Source: an uncultured Lachnospiraceae bacterium (GTDB taxonomy: Bacteria; Bacillota; Clostridia; Lachnospirales; Lachnospiraceae). Taken from it: DNA of 7,197 nucleotides. Below the pieces are notes generated by a model. It saw nothing but the letters and a program-made list of their open reading frames with translations. It did not search any database and had not been told where the DNA came from. The translations under genes were made by a program, and so were the position numbers. Positions 6,634 through 7,197 of this stretch are shown here, piece by piece. Positions within the stretch are counted from its first letter, which is position 1. Each line of letters begins with the position of its first letter. The stretch covers positions 1-7,197 of the forward strand of contig CAMODS010000063.1 of NCBI GenBank assembly GCA_946611525.1, given 5' to 3'.

Positions 6634-6703
6634 TTTCCAACAATTATTTTGTGGAAAGGGCGCATTACGCCCTTTTGCCTATCATTTTAATAGGTTGTTG
6701 AAA
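6634..6703. other. Nested inverted repeats with possible three-way-junction fold
   Basis: TTTCCAACAA (6634-6643) is complementary to TTGTTGAAA (6695-6703) with one bulged base. Inside this outer stem lie two hairpins: AAAGGGCG/CGCCCTTT (6655-6662 with 6668-6675, loop CATTA) and CCTAT/ATAGG (6678-6682 with 6690-6694, 7-base loop). Together they could fold as a three-way junction. The right outer arm overlaps the -35 box of the rrf2 promoter. I cannot tell whether this DNA is transcribed; no good promoter leads into it on the plus strand. Confidence 0.35.
6655..6675. terminator. Strong perfect hairpin between divergent promoters, terminator-like
   Basis: An 8-bp perfect stem, AAAGGGCG with CGCCCTTT, closes a 5-base loop (CATTA). 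A fourth T follows on the plus strand (TTTTGCC). It looks like a short intrinsic terminator. Yet no gene ends here: the aldo/keto reductase promoter fires away on one side and the rrf2 promoter lies on the other. It may insulate the two units, end a short upstream transcript, or be part of the larger fold at 6634-6703. Confidence 0.5.
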
Positions 6704-6726
6704 AATTATTTGCATAGTGATATACT
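6698..6726 (+). promoter_or_regulatory. Sigma-A type promoter of the rrf2 gene
   Basis: TTGAAA (6698-6703) and TATACT (6721-6726) are separated by 17 bases, with TG-A directly ahead of the -10 (extended -10). The predicted transcript start is near 6733, giving a leader of about 29 bases with the ribosome site. The spacer and -10 box are covered by the palindromic operator at 6710-6732. Confidence 0.8.
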
Positions 6727-6732
6727 ATGCAA
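6710..6732. promoter_or_regulatory. Palindromic operator, likely Rrf2 autoregulatory site
   Basis: TTGCATAGT (6710-6718) and ACTATGCAA (6724-6732) are perfect reverse complements separated by GATAT. The 23-bp symmetric site covers the downstream part of the spacer and the whole -10 box of the rrf2 promoter, so a bound dimer should block RNA polymerase. Rrf2-family dimers (IscR, CymR, NsrR) bind palindromes of about this length, and autorepression is common. The binding partner is inferred from position. Confidence 0.75.
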
Positions 6733-6761
6733 TAGGGTAAATAGATTCGGAGGTGATATGT

Positions 6762-7190
6762 ATGATTTCTACAAGAGGCAGGTACGCACTTCGTGTTATG
6801 ATAGACTTGGCTGAACACAATGACGGAAGCCATGTTCCGCTAAAAGACATCGCCGAAAGACAGGAGATCTCAAAAAAATATCTGGAGATCATCGTCAAGG
6901 ATATGGTATCCGGCGGTCTGATCACTGGTGTAAGCGGAAAGGGCGGCGGCTACAAATTGTGCCGCGAGGTGGATGATTACTCAATAGGCGAGATAATAGA
7001 GCTTATGGAGGGCACCCTCGCTCCGGTGGCATGTCTTACAGACAACGCCGAGGTATGCCCCCGCCAGGAGATCTGTAGCACTCTTCCTATGTGGAGTGAG
7101 TTTTACAACATGGTCCATGATTTCTTTTATAATAAAAAGCTTTCCGAGCTTGTAAGCGGCACATCAGATTATGTAAATTACGTGATATGA
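6762..7190 (+). CDS. Rrf2 family transcriptional regulator (IscR/CymR-like)
   Basis: This is a 142-residue DNA-binding regulator. It opens MISTRGRYALRVMIDLAEH, the family hallmark. A winged helix-turn-helix covers about residues 26-65, with PLKDIAERQEISKKYLEII as the recognition region and GVSGKGGGYKL as the wing. Three cysteines, C91, C99 and C105, lie in CLTDNAEVCPRQEICSTLPMW and fit the Fe-S ligand region of IscR/NsrR-type members, with C-x7-C-x5-C spacing; a further C67 sits at the end of the wing. An Fe-S cluster would make it a sensor of iron, oxygen or nitric oxide, but this is inference; CymR-type members sense cysteine status without a cluster. ATG 6762 is chosen because the GGAGGTGA ribosome site at 6749-6756 lies five bases upstream. 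A GTG at 6753 would overlap that site. It is probably autoregulated through 6710-6732. Confidence 0.95.
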   Translation: MISTRGRYALRVMIDLAEHNDGSHVPLKDIAERQEISKKYLEIIVKDMVSGGLITGVSGKGGGYKLCREVDDYSIGEIIELMEGTLAPVACLTDNAEVCPRQEICSTLPMWSEFYNMVHDFFYNKKLSELVSGTSDYVNYVI

Positions 7191-7197
7191 GGGGAAA
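7190..7197 (+). promoter_or_regulatory. Possible ribosome site for a gene beyond the right edge
   Basis: Directly after the rrf2 stop codon the sequence reads AGGGGAAA, a reasonable ribosome binding site. This suggests a tightly coupled downstream gene that the window cuts off. In related bacteria rrf2 genes are often followed by cysteine desulfurase or cysteine synthase genes, but nothing here shows which. Confidence 0.3.

Noticed and set aside
6753..6761. GTG start at 6753 for the Rrf2 regulator
   Set aside because: The GTG lies inside the GGAGGTGA ribosome site, and ATG 6762 gives the family-typical N-terminus.

Overview
The window looks like an ordinary chromosomal stretch from an anaerobic, motile, Gram-positive bacterium of the class Clostridia. 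A Lachnospiraceae-type organism (Butyrivibrio/Roseburia-like) is the best guess. This rests on moderate base composition, strong AGGAGG ribosome sites, the Fe-S aldo/keto reductase, the Rrf2 regulator with a CPR...C-TLPMW tail, and the style of the chemoreceptor. I inferred it from protein flavour only, with no database search.

Layout, right to left because most genes are on the minus strand. At the right end an Rrf2-family Fe-S/cysteine regulator (6762-7190, +) has a clear promoter with a perfect 9-5-9 palindromic operator over its -10 box. A structured 250-bp intergenic region separates it from a divergent two-gene unit. That unit holds an aldo/keto reductase with two C-terminal 4Fe-4S motifs (5371-6510, -) and a Gfo/Idh/MocA oxidoreductase of the dihydrodiol-dehydrogenase type (4366-5346, -). 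Next comes a cyclophilin-like-fold small protein (3948-4292, -), whose own promoter lies partly inside the preceding gene. Then come ridA (3517-3888, -) and a methyl-accepting chemotaxis protein (1658-3436, -) closed by a good terminator. Last are a COG2509-type FAD-dependent oxidoreductase (184-1548, -) and, 24 bases downstream, the first 53 codons of a small membrane-anchored protein that runs off the left edge.

Functionally this is a set of redox and housekeeping accessory genes: two NAD(P)-type reductases in one operon, a flavoprotein, a reactive-imine deaminase, and an Fe-S or cysteine-responsive regulator whose targets probably lie beyond the right edge. I see no mobile element, CRISPR array, tRNA or rRNA, and no obviously new defence or biosynthetic system. 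The most unusual DNA is the rrf2/aldo-keto reductase intergenic region. It carries the Rrf2 operator, a strong 8-bp hairpin, and a nested inverted repeat that could fold as a three-way junction.
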